DNA of 64,000 bases from Monodelphis domestica (Eukaryota; Chordata; Mammalia; Didelphimorphia; Didelphidae), in the NCBI RefSeq assembly GCF_027887165.1, contig NC_077228.1, positions 108,264,043 through 108,328,042 of the forward strand, given 5' to 3'. The number at the start of each line of letters is the position of its first letter. Position 1 is the stretch's first letter. The notes under the pieces were generated by a model. It ran no database searches. It was not told where the DNA came from and saw only the letters and a list, made by a program, of their open reading frames with translations. A program made the position numbers and the translations under genes. Below are positions 10,780-23,559 of this stretch, piece by piece.

Positions 10780-12215
10780 CTGGGAAAAAAAGAGAGAAGG
10801 TGAGTGAAAACATGGAAGCAGATGGGTTAGGAGAGGAGGCAACCATAATATAATGGAAAGCACATTGGTTAGGGGGTTTAGAGGAGTTGGGTTCAGCTCT
10901 GTTCCTTCGTACCTATAAAGTGACATCATTGATATCTCAGCTACCCTGTCCTCACCTGTAAAAATGAGTGGGTGTTTGCAACAGTGATTCCACAGAACAG
11001 ATAATGAATCATCCCCAGTCCTCATGGCAGAAAGGGAGGGGACTGCTGAGGCAAGATGTCTAATAGCTTGTCAGGACTAGTAACTGTTGTAATGATTATT
11101 TATGCATAGACACTGGTGCTACTTTGAGGATGGTATATGATGGTCTAAAGGAAGTTGAGGAAGAGATGAGGTGTTGAATGGTAGAAGCCTAGATGAATGA
11201 AGTGGCTCCTACTTTCACACTCTTCCAGGGCTGTGCTATCAAGGGGTGTTACTCAAGGAATTGGGGTTTCCCTGTTATAAGAGGGTAATGGGAAGATGAA
11301 GGAAGGTCTCCCCTGTCTGTTGATGTTAGAGGTTCCCCCAAATCCCCTTGCACAATTAGACCAGAAAGATAAACCTTCCGAAGTCTGATGAATCAGCAGG
11401 GGAGGGATCTAGATCAACACTCAGCTGTGGCTGATCAGTAGCCTCAGTGAGTTGCTTCCTCCAAGCTCCTTTGAATAATTCCACTTTGCTGATATCTGAC
11501 TGCAGTAAAGTTGTTTAATCTGTATTGGGTATTGAGATAGAGGAGAACCAGATAGAGGGTAGAGGGGTCCCTACTTCCTATGTCCCAATAGGTCCTTTGC
11601 TCTGCCAGCTTCAAAACCAGACAGAATTTCACCTATTCTTCCTGCTATTTCTCACTCTTAATTTAGTACTAATAGGGCCAAGGAATAATCAGAGCAGGTG
11701 CAATAGGCTAAGGGGAGAGAGTCAGGCTCTTAGCTCAAGAATCCAGGACCCTCACAGGTGCGAAGAGATTTGACACTGGTTAGATGTTCTCAGAGGTAGG
11801 AACGATGTTGCAGAAATACTTTTTAGTAGTCTCAGGGCTAGTCACTGGTAAATCCTCAATTGACTCTTGACAAGATCACCAGCAAGGAAAAGTGCTTCCA
11901 GCCCCTTTGAGATCCCAGCTCAACAGCCCAGAGTTCTTCTTGGAGCTCTCCTAGGTCCGTTCTTCTCTCACATCATCCTCTGCTACCAGTGGTCTTTGCT
12001 ATCAATCATCTCTTCTTTCAGTGTTCCATCTTTTCCTTTGCAAACTGCCCTTACACTGTATAGGATATTTATGCTTATCTTTGTTGAAAGGAAGAGTGTA
12101 AATCCAGTGATGTGGTGGTGGCTGTGGTGATGCTAGTGGTGATTTGGGTCCCTTTCTACACAAAGAGGATGTGTGGTAGCTTGGGGGCTGGCTTAGGTCT
12201 CCAATAGGATTTACA
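10780..12215. other. GOLT1A intron 3, mostly unique DNA
   Basis: No repeat family is recognised over most of this stretch. Low-complexity TGGTGG runs occur near 12110-12140. No additional exon with good splice sites was seen. Confidence 0.5.
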
Positions 12216-12440
12216 GCTGGAAGAGTTCTTATGAGAGCATAGGATTACTAGATCCAAACTTTAAGGTTCATTAAAGCTGGAGGATACCTTCAAGACCACT
12301 TAGCCCCCCTTTTAAAGAAGAAGGAGAATACAGCTTGCTGGTGTTAAATGATTTGCCCAGGGTCACTCGGGTAAAAAGCAGCAGAGGGGAATTAGAGGCC
12401 AGGTTCTCTCTTCTGCATTACTCTTCCTCTCACTGTAGAC
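12216..12440 (-). repeat. MIR/THER-like SINE, antisense
   Basis: 'gatttgcccagggtcactc' and 'tagaggccaggttctctc' mark an antisense MIR-like copy within GOLT1A intron 3. Confidence 0.65.
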
Positions 12441-13089
12441 CTAATCTCAAACAGCAACAGACATACTGGTTCCCATGGAAACTTAACCCAGGGGAAAAGG
12501 GAAAGAAGGGCATCCATTGCTATAAGCTCCCTAATGTCTATTAGGCTTGGCATAGGAGGTGTTGGGCTTTCATTTTCACATCAGCACTGAGGGATTAGGG
12601 CTCTCACAAGGATCTGGGAGTTCATAGTCCCATCTCAGTAGGGATGACTCGGGATTCTAGAGGTGATGACTTTCCCTACCCCTTCTTCCCCTACTTCCTC
12701 AAGCAAACCTTCTTTCTGTTCCAGATAGGATATTTTTCTTCCCATCCTACAATCCTTAGAAATCATTCCATCCAATCCACCAATTTTACAGATAAGACAA
12801 CCGCTGCTTACTGCCTGCAACTGATGGACAAGTCACTTAAACTCTCTAGGCTTCAGTTTCCTTATCTGTAAGATGAAGGGCTGAGGTTAGATGACTTCTA
12901 AGATCTCTTACAGCTCAAAAACTTGACCCTCTGAGGGACCAAAGTCCAATTCACTGATATATTTTATGTAAACTCTACATTCTCCTCATTTCAGGAGAAA
13001 AATTAGTGTATTTTCCTTTCTTGAGGCCTATAACATCTCTCCTATTCAAGATTTTTCTAAGATCAGTGGCTGTAGATTAGCAACCACAT

Positions 13090-13211
13090 TCTCTCTGTCT
13101 GTCTCTATCTCTGTCTCTATCTCTGTGTCTCTATCTCTGTGTCTCTATCTCTGTGTCTCTGTCTCTGTCTCTGTCTCTGTCTCTGTCTCTTTCTCTCTCT
13201 CTCTCTCTCTA
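13090..13211. repeat. Interrupted (CT)n/(GTCTCT)n low-complexity tract
   Basis: Runs of tctctgtctctatctctg variants end in pure CT and directly abut the tail of the next SINE. Confidence 0.9.
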
Positions 13212-13580
13212 AAACCCTTACCTTCTATCTTAGTATCAATTCTAATCTAGGCAAAGGGGATTAAGTGTCTTGTCCAGGGTCACACAGCTAGGAAGTGTCT
13301 GAGGTTAGATTTAAACCTAGGTTCTCCTAACTCCAGGCCTAGGGCTCTATCCACTGTATCACTTAGCCACCCTTTTGGTGTAGGTTTTTCTTTATTTTTA
13401 AACCCTTACCTTCAATCTTAAGAGTTGATACAAAATATTGTTTCCAAGGCAGAAGAGTGGCAAGGGCTAAGCAATTGGTGTTAAGTGACTTACCCAGGGT
13501 CACACAACTAGGACATGTCTAAGGCCAGATTTAAACTCAGGTTCTCCTGACTCTAGGCCTGGCACTCTGTGCTACCTAAC
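13212..13580 (-). repeat. Two tandem family A SINEs, minus
   Basis: 13212-13375 and 13395-13580 are both antisense and in the same order, separated by a short T-rich piece. Each has a 'cttgtccagggtcacac' type core and a 'ccaggcct' head region. Confidence 0.8.
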
Positions 13581-13974
13581 TGCTGAATCAATTTCTTTGA
13601 GCATCTGTGGATATAGTTTGTCTATGCCCAGTGATTGATCTCATTGAGAACAGCTGGATGTTGAGTAGTCATCAACTCACTTATCCTAGGTTTCCATTCC
13701 TTACTAGCCATTTTTGTTCTATTCTTACCAGGCCAATGATTATTCTCATTGGCAGGGGATACAGAGAAAGAAATGAAATAAATAAGTCAGTTCTCTTATC
13801 ATCAGCCATAATTATCAACCATCAACCTCTCTAAGAAGTGGTTCTATCCCTTTTTGTTCCTCTATGCTCCCTTTGACCAATTCTGTTGGTTTTGAATAAG
13901 GTCTAAATTCTCACCCCCAGATTCCTACCATGAGTCCCAATCTGCTAACTCTCACTGAAATCCATAGGTTAAAA

Positions 13975-14102
13975 AGAAGGAAGGAAGGAAGGAAGGAAGG
14001 AAGGAAGGAAGGAAGGAAGGAAGGAAGGAAGGAAGGAAGGAAGGAAGGAAGGAAGGAAGGAAGGAAGGAAGGAAGGAAGGAAGGAAGGAAGGAAGGAAGG
14101 AA
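13975..14102. repeat. (GGAA)n microsatellite
   Basis: About 31 nearly perfect GGAA units, followed by a GA-rich tail to 14155. It lies in GOLT1A intron 3. The long frames across it on both strands are artefacts of the period. Confidence 0.98.
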
Positions 14103-14269
14103 GAGAGAGAGAGAAAGAGAAAAAGAAAGGAAGGAAAAAAATAAAGAAAAAAAGACTTCCCATTTTTTCTCATTTCTCATCTGGGAGAGTAGGGTCTTCT
14201 TATGTTGTTAATACAGGACTGGGCTCACATTGGGTGCTTAAATGGCCAGTCCGTTGAATGGAAGCAAGT

Positions 14270-14655
14270 GTCTAACAGTAGAAAGAGAGCCAAGGACTGG
14301 AAGTCAGATGAACTGGCATCTAGTTCTGGCTCTGCCTGTAACTAGCTGTGTGACTCTCAGTAACCCACATCATCTCTCTCAGTTGTAAAATGAACATTCT
14401 AATCCCTGCCTTGCCTATCTCACAGAGTATTTAGGTGAAGGGAGGGGCAGAGTCAATACTAGTTATTGTAACAATTCAGAGCTGTTATTTAGAGAACTTT
14501 AAAGTTTTCAAAGCAGTGAACATATGTGATCTCATTTCATTCTTTTGAACAATCCCTTAGGGTTGGTTTTAAGTAATAAAAGTTTATTGTCCCTTTTTTA
14601 CAGTCAAGAAATTGAGGCTCCTGATACACAGCTAGTGTGAGAGATAGAGTTTGAA
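14270..14655. repeat. MIR-like SINE (plus) followed by MIR-like SINE (minus)
   Basis: 14275-14450 is sense ('gactggaagtcagatgaac', 'tagctgtgtgactctcagt'). 14480-14655 is antisense and starts with the 'gagaactttaaagttttca' type of head. Confidence 0.6.
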
Positions 14656-14860
14656 TCTGGAGGTTGTCATGACTCAATTATCATCACCTTTATGCTGATG
14701 ATCCCCAGATCTATAACCGAGCCCAGGTCTCTCTCCTGAGTTCTAGTCCCATATCCACTGCCATCTCACACCCTACATGACTAAACTGGAACTCAATCTC
14801 CCCTCTTCTCAACTTCCCTGTTACTGTTGTGGAACATCCTCCTTCTAGGCATCCAGGCTC
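14656..14860 (+). mobile_element. L2/CR1-like LINE fragment
   Basis: The plus strand reads 'atcacctttatgctgatga tcccc', the decayed YADD-type reverse-transcriptase catalytic site seen in L2-like LINEs. The downstream 'tggaactcaatctcccc' fits the same family. Confidence 0.55.
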
Positions 14861-14939
14861 ACTGTTTCAATATAATTTTTTCATTTACTCCACATGTCAG
14901 TCACCAAGCAGCTCAAGAGACAACAAGCAAAAACTTATA

Positions 14940-15127
14940 CACATGAGGCAGTTCAGTAGGACAGTGGATAAAGTGCCAGCCATAAAGTTGGGAGGACCTG
15001 GGTTCAAATTTGACCTTAGACACTCCCAAGCTAAGTGACTGTGGGTAAGTCACTTCATCCTGATTGCCTAGCTCTTACCCTTCTGTCTAAGAGTTACTAC
15101 TAAGACACAAAAGTAGGGTTTAAAAAA
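14940..15127 (+). repeat. Family A SINE, plus
   Basis: Diverged sense copy: 'ggcagttcagtaggacagt' head, 'gacctgggttcaaatttga' core, A-rich end near 15120. Confidence 0.75.
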
Positions 15128-15670
15128 AACTTATCCTGGCAACACAAATACAAATACAAAGGAGGCTAATTTCATAGGCTTTCTGTAGAGGGTGGGATTG
15201 AATTTTGACTTGAAGAAGATCAAGGAAGCCAGAAAAGATGGAGATGAAGAATGGAAGCATTTTAGGCAAGGGAAACAAGAAGGAAAAATGATCAGAGGTA
15301 GAAGACCAAGTGTCTTGTACAAGGAACAGCAAGGAGGCCAGTATTGTTGGATTATGAAAAGTAAAAAGAGGGGCAGCTAGGTGACTGAGTAGATAGAGAA
15401 TCAGGCTCAGAGACAGGAGGCCTTGGGTTCAAATGTGGCCTCAGATGCTTCCTAGCTATGTGACCCAGGGTAAGTCACTTAATCCTGATTGCCTAGGTCT
15501 TACTGTTCTTTTGCCTTAGAACCAATACTCAGTATCAATTCTAAAATAGAAGAGGAGAGGTTGTTTTGTTTTGTTTTTTAAAGAGTAAAATTGGAAAGGT
15601 AGGGTTGGGGCAGGTTGTGAAGGACTTTAGAAGCCAGACAGAGGATGTGATATTTGATCCTGGAGGAATA
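15128..15670 (+). repeat. Family D repeat interrupted by a family A SINE
   Basis: 15170-15365 and 15590-15670 read as one family D element ('tagagggtgggattgaatt', then 'aggttgtgaaggacttta'). A family A SINE in plus orientation at 15369-15585 separates them. A short flanking duplication resembling agtaaaa lies at the junctions. Confidence 0.6.
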
Positions 15671-15837
15671 AAGAGCTGCAAGGTACCTGGCATGTTATAC
15701 TTGGTAAATGTTGACCAACCAACTCTGAGTTCAACACTAGCCTTTGCATTAGACTCTCTGTTTTGGTTTGATACAATGAGATAATTATATTAAATGCTTG
15801 CCTATCTCACAGGGCTACTAGGTGAAGGAAGGACAAC

Positions 15838-15960
<123 letters not shown>

Positions 15961-16042
15961 GCTTTTTCCTGCCTGTTTCTCTCTTTCTCTGTCCCTCTGT
16001 TATATCTCTGTCTCTCATTCCTGCCAGAGGAAGTCCACTCAC

Positions 16043-16221
16043 CTGAAGAGGGCAAAAGAGCCATAGAACTCCAGGGTCATCCCCAAAATGGGCCAGCGCA
16101 AGATGACAATTATTACACCTCCCAGGAAGAAGGTTGAGCCCTTCAGTTTTTGTCGTTGGAAGAAGAACCAAAAAGTCTTTTTCAAGCCAATGATGATGGT
16201 GAGGCCACATAGGAACAGTAT
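16043..16221 (-). CDS. GOLT1A: GOLT1A coding exon 3
   Basis: A CCACAG acceptor and a CAG/GTGAGT donor bound 179 bases coding for 59 residues plus two bases. It starts ILFLCGLTIIIGLKKTFWFF and includes the family hallmark KKTFWFFFQRQKLKG, then a hydrophobic span with the ILRWPILGM motif. This is the central two-membrane-span core of Got1-like proteins and the most conserved part of the gene. A long pure AG tract begins about 80 bases after its donor on the sense strand. Confidence 0.95.
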
Positions 16222-16599
16222 CTGTGGAGAAGAGAGAAGAGAGTCTGGGAATGGGTCTGTGAGACTGAGGTTTGAGGATAAGGGTCTTGGCTCACAGATT
16301 AGACATCAGGGAGGACTTTTTACCTTTTCAGGGGCAAAGGGAAGGAATACTGGAAGGACTGACTCAGGCATATGGCAAAATCCTAAAAATCTTTAGGAAG
16401 AGGAAAACTCAGTTGGGCTGGGCCAGGTTGAAGGAAAGACCTTTAAAAAAGGGAAATGCTCTAGATGGCTTCTGAAAAGTCAATACTTAATAATGTATTT
16501 TTGGTTTTCTGCAGTGTTATTCTTCCAAAGCAGTTTCCCAGGTAAAATTTAATTGCTCGTCATACTCTCCCTAGGAGACAGAGAGAGGAGTTTCTACTC

Positions 16600-16865
16600 A
16601 TTTTGCTGAAGAGATAGTTGAGACTCAGAAAAGTTTAATGGCTTTGCTAAAAATTACACAGGAGGCAAGTAACTGAACTGGGTTGAGAGGAGGCAAGTAA
16701 CTGAACTGGGTTGAAAAGTCAGGTCAGACTCTTAATCCAAGGATGACTAGCTGGACTTGGATTCAGAAAGACATGATGATTGTCATATTTTACCTTGAAT
16801 GATTCCAAGGTGTGAGATTGTAGGCAAGTCACTTAATCTCTCTAAGCTATATGACTGAGTCATAT
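16600..16865. repeat. MIR-like SINE fragments
   Basis: An antisense piece is followed by a sense piece ('ggattcagaaagacatgat', 'aggcaagtcacttaatctc'). A 26-base stretch is duplicated in tandem at about 16662-16713. Confidence 0.55.
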
Positions 16866-17074
16866 AGCTATTTAGAGGCTTGGAGTATGACTGAATAAGG
16901 TCTCCAGTTTTCATAATGGAAAATCTGGTGAATTGTTATCTTTTAAGTGAAAAATGAGTCACTGAGTACAAGGAAGCTGTGATTTAACTACTGAAAGATA
17001 AAGGAGAGACAATCTAGGAGGATGTAACTAATAAGAAAAGAATCTGGCAAGTGAAAATTAAAGAAAAAGTTAAG

Positions 17075-17260
17075 AGGGGCACCTAGGTGGTGTGGAGAGT
17101 CAGGTTTGAAGTTGGGAGGACCTGGGTTCAGATCTGGTCTTGGACATTTCCTAGCTGTGTGACCCCAGGCAAGCCATTTAACCCCAATTGCCTACCCCTT
17201 TCCATCTTAGAGTTGATACAAGACAGAAGATAGAGTTTTTAAAAATAAGAAAAAATGTGG
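17075..17260 (+). repeat. Family A SINE, plus
   Basis: Sense copy with 'ggggcacctaggtggtgtg' head, 'gacctgggttcagatctgg' core and 'agttttt' before an A-rich end. Confidence 0.8.
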
Positions 17261-18500
17261 GAAAGCAAAAGTAGCTCTGTCAGAGCTAGGTATGAACAAG
17301 AATAGATATAGTAAACAGTTCAGCTACATAATTATCGTTTTCTTGAAAAGAAGCCTTATTGAATAAAGGCTTGATTTTGGAGATTGTTCTTCAACATCCC
17401 CTAGAGTTTCAGAAGGCTGACCTTCCCATAAGCCCCTGTTATCATTTGCTGACCCTCTCTGGATTGAGAGAAGCAGAAAGGGTGAAGAAGCTTTGTAGCT
17501 GCAAAAATTCCCAGAGATGCTGAAGCTTAATTGAACTATGCAGAATCCCAGTGAGTGAAGAGCCAGCTAGTTTGGTTCGCCTTTCCAAGACAGTCAATTT
17601 CAACTATTTGCTGTGAGCTCTTTTCTAGTTAGATTACACATCATTCTGATGAGTGAATGATTAGCTGGGCTGAACTGAATAGTCCACAGATGATGAATTT
17701 TGAAGTTCTCTAGCTTAAAGGAAAAACTGTCCAAACTAAGAGATCTACTTTCTTAACATCCTTTCAAAGGTGATTCTAATTTGAAAGAACTTGTTAAGGA
17801 TACATTAGTTCAAAAGAGGAAATGAGGACCAGCAGACAAGAAGTTAGAGTTAGCAGAGTAGCAGTAATGTGTGATTTAGATGTTCCTAAATGAATTAATG
17901 ACATCAAAGCTTAAAGTCCAGAGTTTCGAGTTATCTCTAGTACATGGATTTTCCTTCCTCGTGTTCCTCCCTGCCACGTTGCTATAAATGTGTGTCAGTT
18001 CTCTCCCACAGATACTGAGTACATTTGTGGAATAACATGAACTGAATTTATGTATGTTATGACATATTTAATTTTTCCTGCATTAGACTTACTCTATGAT
18101 TACTGGTAGCACCACTATTATTTCTTTCCCTTATTGCTAAGTAAATGGTAATATTTAGGATTTAAGAGTCATTATTGTGAGTGACTTATTTGTGTAAAGG
18201 GAAATGACTCAGAAAGGGTTCAAGAAATAAAGTTATGGGTAGGAGAAAAGCATTCTTCCTCAACAGGCTTGCCTCCAAAGAGAATTTGAGAGTAATATAA
18301 GTGATGGAACTTCTCTGAGAACCTAGACCTGTCCATTTTAGAGCAGATTGGAATGAGAGAAAGTATCCTTCCATATGACCAGGCCAGAGGTGATAGGCGC
18401 TACCGGGTGAATGGAGAGATCTCTCATGAATACCCGTGGGTGAAACACTTTTGAAACGTTAAAGCCTTCTATAAACTTTAGTTATTATTAATAGTGAAAC
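17261..18500. other. GOLT1A intron 2, mostly unique DNA
   Basis: No repeat family or exon was recognised. The stretch is moderately AT-rich and lacks long low-complexity runs, so it could contain conserved noncoding sequence. That would need an alignment. Confidence 0.45.
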
Positions 18501-20045
18501 ACTATTGTGGGAAAAGCTTAAACTTAGAATCAGGAGACCTGCCTTCTAATCTTGGCTTTCACGTTTATTAGCTGGTGACGTTGGACCAATTACTTTCATC
18601 TTTCTGAGTGTCAATTGCTTCATATGTGAAGCAAGAATAAGAAATTTTCCCCTCTCTATATCATACTTTTGTTGTAAGAAGAGTGGTTTGTAAAGTAGTA
18701 ATCACAATGGAAACCTGAGTCAAAGTATATTTATTAGTGGGGACCATGTTAATAACTATCTCTAAGCTCTCTTGGGAAAGAGGAACCAGACCCTCCAGTG
18801 AGTGAAAATTGCAGTGAAGCAGATTCTGACTCTCTTTAAGCTTTTACACAACCCAATAATTAGTACTATCCTGAAAGTAGAATGGGCTGCCTTAAGAGGC
18901 ATGGGGTTCCCCATCCTGCTCTATCATGAAGTAACTAGATGTCATGCAAGGAATAGAGTGTTGGACCTGGACTCTGAAAGACCCATGTTCAAATATGAAC
19001 TTGGGCTCTTCCTGGCTTGTGTCCCTGGGCAAGTAATACAATGTCTATCTGCCTCAGTTTCCTAAGTCTGTGAAATAACAGCTCCCACTTCCCAGAGGTG
19101 TTGTGAGGATAAAATGTATAACATTCTTAGTAAATATGAAAGCTCTATATAAATACTAGCAATTACTATCATTAGGAATCTTCAAGTGGAAGTTGGATGA
19201 CCCCTTGTGGAGGATGTTATAGAGATTTCCTGCTCAGGCACAGGTTGAACTAAATCACCTCTGACATCCTTTCCCGTCCGGAGGTTCTAAAATTCTATTA
19301 TTTGCCTCTACTCCTAGCTGCTCCTGTCCTTACCACCTTCTGGATCCTAACCTCAGCCCTTGCTGCCTAACAAGTTATTTCCTTGGGCAGGCTTAGGGGA
19401 AGTCAGGACCTACTGTGCTCAAAATCACTGGGCCTTAGGGTCATATCTATGGACACTGCTCTCCTTGAGAATAGCCCATGGCCACGGGGACAATAATCCC
19501 TGAAGACTAATCTTCAGTCTCTCTGCGGCCAGTGAGTCCTGGAAGTCGCCAGAGCCATGAAGAAGTTAAACTGCTTTGCCCAGGATAGCACAACTTGTAG
19601 ATGTTAGAAGGAGAATGCCAATCCAGGTTTTACTGACTCCATATCCAGCACCATAGCCACTAAGCCAACTGCCTCAGTGAATCAGGATAACCAGCAGTCT
19701 GGCATTTGAAAGAATAGTGTGGGGTTTTCAAGTTTCCATATGATCCCCATATCAACCTCGTGAGGTAGGTACTAGAAATATACTTATTTCACAGGCAAGG
19801 AAATAATAATAAAATAGTAAATACTGAAACAATAATAAGTAGCATTTATATAGCACTTCAAGGTTTGCAAAGCACATTCCATTTGTGAACTCATTTGATT
19901 CTTTCAACAATTCTGTGAGGTAGGTGCTACTATAATCCCCATTTTGCAGATGAGGAAACTAAGGCATGGAGAGGCTAAGTGATACATTCAAGGTCTCATA
20001 GCTAATAAGTATCTGAGGTGGGATATGAACCTTGACTACTATTCC
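18500..20045. repeat. Cluster of MIR/THER-like SINEs
   Basis: 18505-18700 sense, 18940-19165 sense ('gaagtaactagatgtcatg', 'cagtttcctaagtctgtga'), 19560-19680 antisense, 19725-19800 partial, 19825-20045 antisense ('tttatatagcacttcaagg'). Confidence 0.55.
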
Positions 20046-20124
20046 ATGTTGCCTCAATAAAGAGGAAGACATTTGACCCTGGGCTGGAAGTCTCAGGTTC
20101 TGATTCTGTCAAGAGTACCACATG

Positions 20125-20302
20125 TTGGGTTGTTTTTTAACTTTAGAATTGATACTAAGTATTTGTTCCAAGGCAAAGGAGCATTAAGGGCTATACAGTT
20201 AAGGAAATACTTAACTAGGAAGTGTCTGTGGTCAAATTTGAACCCAGGATCTATTGTATCTAGGCTTGGCTCTCTATCTACTGAACCATCTAGCTGCCCC
20301 AA
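20125..20302 (-). repeat. Family A SINE, minus
   Basis: Antisense copy ending 'ctgaaccatctagctgccc'. Confidence 0.8.
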
Positions 20303-20574
20303 GAGTACCACTTTTATTCCAGTCTCCCAGTTGCACAACCTAGACATCATCCAGAAGTGTGCCTGAAACCAATTTTAACCAAACTGATTAGAAGACTTAC
20401 AGTGAGCATTTACAACTTGTAAATGGGCAAAAGCTACAAATTGGGACTTGATACATTCTCTTATTGATTGTTTAAACTTAAAAAAGTGGTAGAGAAAATA
20501 TTAATAATGCAGGTTCAATTTAAAAGTGTGTTGTAGGTATTGAGTTGCTTTTTGGAACATCTGGTTGTTAAACA

Positions 20575-21345
20575 TTTACCATCATATCCCTGAAGCACCC
20601 TTACTTCCTTCCAGTCTCCCACTCACTACATAATATTAATTCTATTTCCTTATTATCCCTTGGATCCACACCCTTCTCTACATTCACAACACACCTTGAG
20701 TCTAGACTATCAACAAACATCTCCATATTGATCTTCCTCTACTCACAGTTTCTGATTTCCAATCCATCTGGCACACAGCTGCCAAATTCATCTCCCTAAA
20801 TGATCATGTTTTCATCTCTCTTACACCCCCAAATTCTAGTTATTTTCTATTGCTTCTAGAACCAAAATATACTCCCTACCTGGCAAAACTCTTTACATTC
20901 TAATTCCAAACTGTATTTCCAGTCTGGTTTCATAGAATTCCCCCTCACGCACTCTACATTTCAGCCAGCCTGGTTTATTTGCTAGGTTTCCTATAGGCAG
21001 CATTCTATGCTTTAGATCAGTCTGTTCTCTATTCCTCCTCATTGTAGTTGTTCTGTCCAACTTTTCACAACCCCATTTAGGGTTAAGAAAGATCTTGGAG
21101 TGGTTTGCTATTTCCTACTCCACCTCATTTTACAGATGAGGAAAATGAGGCAAACTGAGGATAGATGACTTGCCTAGGACCACACAGCTAGTAAATATAT
21201 GTCCTTCCTCCCTTCTATCTTATGGAAATCCTTGCTTCCCTTTCAAGGTTCAGCTCAAATGCTACCCTCTTCAAGAGGTCTTTTCTCATTCCCCTAATTG
21301 TTAGTGCCCCTATTTACCCAATAGCTTTGTACTTGGTTTGTGTCT
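20575..21345 (+). mobile_element. L2-like LINE fragment split by a family B SINE
   Basis: 20580-21030 and 21210-21345 resemble the C-terminal and 3' part of L2 ('ctgccaaattcatctccct', 'ttcagctcaaatgctaccc'). A family B SINE in antisense orientation (21035-21200, 'tttacagatgaggaaaatga') interrupts it. Confidence 0.55.
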
Positions 21346-21643
21346 ATGAAACACTTATCCATGGGACCAAGTTCATTCCCCTAGTAGAATGTGAGATCCC
21401 AGGACAGGGTTTGCCTTGATTTTGTAGGTGTAATCCCTCTGCCAGACTCAGAGGCTGAAGCACAGAATATACTGAATATGCACTTGCCCACTGATTAGTT
21501 GATAGATATCTCTCAGATAGTAGCAACAGACTAGGAGGATCTCTTTATAGACACTATTTTGGTTCTTGGAAAGGAAATGGGGATAGATGGGAAGGGGTTT
21601 TCTTGGGAGGATTGGGCAGGGAGTGTGGGGAAGGGTGACTCAC

Positions 21644-21735
21644 ATTTCCAAAGGCCAGGAGCACTGGGTCAAAGTATAAGAGGATCCCAAGGAGGATGAA
21701 GAAAATGCCAAAGCCCACGATCCCCAGGCCAAACT
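21644..21735 (-). CDS. GOLT1A: GOLT1A coding exon 2
   Basis: A TGCAG acceptor and GTGAGT donor bound 92 bases. With one base from exon 1 it reads K-FGLGIVGFGIFFILLGILL followed by YFDPVLLAFGN. This corresponds to the first membrane span of GOLT1A, and the YFD-x-VLLAFGN signature is nearly identical to the human protein. Confidence 0.95.
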
Positions 21736-22137
21736 CTGCAAACAAGAATGTGACAGATGGAAAGATCTGGTCAGGGCAAGCAAAACACCCAGCTCTAGGA
21801 GTCCGGGACCCCAGGTACAGTGCCCAGGGGGTTGAATCACTAGCTAGGCTCCCCCCCCCAGACCCTAACAGGGCAAAAGGTTCAAAGGAGGGCATCCTCT
21901 TCCTATTAAAAGATTTGAAAGTTTCATCCCTTCATGCATTACCTTCAAGGAGGCCCTGTGCTTTTGCTTTAACATCTACAAGTTGATTTATCTTAACATT
22001 GAAGCTGATTTAGGTGTAACCCAGGTCTCAAAGCCCCCACTTGTTTGGTGGAGAGTGATGAGGGATAAGCTCAGTGTGTGAGGAATAAACCAATGGGCTA
22101 GAGTGGGATAAAACCTCAGGATCTTTCTTTTCTCAGG

Positions 22138-22185
22138 ATATGTATATATGTGTGTGTGTGTATGTATGTATGTATATATGCATAT
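22138..22185. repeat. TG/TA-rich low-complexity tract
   Basis: Short alternating tatgtgtgtg and tatgtatg units. Confidence 0.85.
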
Positions 22186-22221
22186 ATTCATTTATTAAGT
22201 CATATTAAGAATTAAGTGTGT

Positions 22222-22430
22222 TGGGGACAGCTGTGTAGCTCAGTAGATTGAGAGCCAGGTCTAGAGACTTGAGGTCCTGGGTTCAAACCTGACCTCAGAC
22301 ATTTCCTAGCTGTGTGACCCTGAGCAAGTCACTTAACCCTATTGCCTAGCCCTTACCACTATTCTGCCTTGGAACCAATATATAGTATTGATTCTAAAGC
22401 AGAAGGTAAGGGTTTAAAAAAATCCCTTGT
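22222..22430 (+). repeat. Family A SINE, plus
   Basis: Well-preserved sense copy in GOLT1A intron 1; the A-rich end is near 22420. Confidence 0.9.
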
Positions 22431-22939
22431 GGTTCACTCTATGTCTTCTCTTTGATAGCATCCTAGCCTTTATCCTAGCTTTGCAAGATAGGCTCCCCCT
22501 GGACAAATGCCTATTATTGCCCTTCTAGGGGATGCCTGATCAAACACTGAATGAAGAGTTAAGATAATGCCAATCATGTCCATTAATGACAGTTCTCATA
22601 TTCATGAACCTTCCACTGACTGCTGCTCTCCACAAAAAAAAAAAAAAGACTCTGGTGGAGGGTTGGGAGGAATTCTGGGTGGGAGATGAAAGGAGGGTCC
22701 TCAGGATGCTCAAGAGGCTCAGAGTTTGCTGGGAGAGAAATGAGAAAGGAAGCAGAAGGACCTCAGGCTCATTTATCTACTTCAGGCTTGGTGGTCATCC
22801 TTTCTGTGTCAGAAGTCCTTTAGTTATCAAGAGGCTAAATCCAAACTATAAAGTATCCAAGGGAATGTTGGTATTGAATTCACATTGGCTCCTAATGCCT
22901 TCAGCTTCAGATTACATTCATCTACTCCAAGAGTTCTTT

Positions 22940-23125
22940 TAAAAAGAAAAAAAAAACTTTATCTTCTGTCTTAGAATCAATACTAGAAGTAAGGAATAGG
23001 CAAGTGAAATCAAGTGACTTGCCCAGGACCACACAGCAACTAAGTGTCTGAGGTCAGATTTGAACCCAGACCCTCCTACTTCCAGACCTGGTGCTTGATC
23101 AGGAGCTGCTACTTATCTGCCCTCC
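22940..23125 (-). repeat. Family A SINE, minus
   Basis: Antisense copy starting at an A/T-rich tail; the core reads 'agtgacttgcccaggacca'. Confidence 0.8.
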
Positions 23126-23269
23126 CAAGAGTTCTTAATCTGAGGACCATGAACATTTAGTTTTTAAAACATTTTGATAACCTCATTTCAATAGGATTGG
23201 TTTTCTTCATAATCTTTTGTATTAAAAACATTATTCTGAAAAAGGGTTCATTGGCTTCTCCATACAGCC

Positions 23270-23465
23270 CAAGTGGTTGTTGTTCAAATGTTTTTTTCAG
23301 TCATGTCTGATTCTTTGTGACCCCATTTGGGGTTTTCTTGGCAAAGATATTAGAGTAGTTTGCCATTTCCTTCTACTGCTCATTTTACAACTGAGGACAT
23401 ATAAGGCCAATAGGGTTAAATGACTTACCCAAGGTCATGCAGCTAATAAGTATCTGAGGCCAAAA
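23270..23465 (-). repeat. SINE family B, minus
   Basis: Antisense copy: 'gtcatgtctgattctttgt', 'ggggttttcttggcaaaga', then the MIR-like core. Confidence 0.8.
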
Positions 23466-23559
23466 GGGGTCCAGGACACAAAAAAAGGTTAAGGATCCCT
23501 GTCTTACTGTCTATATCTTGAATGTATGTAGTTATTGACCTGTTGTCTAACCTCATTTT

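Noticed and set aside
13911-14211. Long frames of repeated PSFL or GRKE residues
   Set aside because: They come only from the four-base period of the GGAA array, which keeps all frames open.
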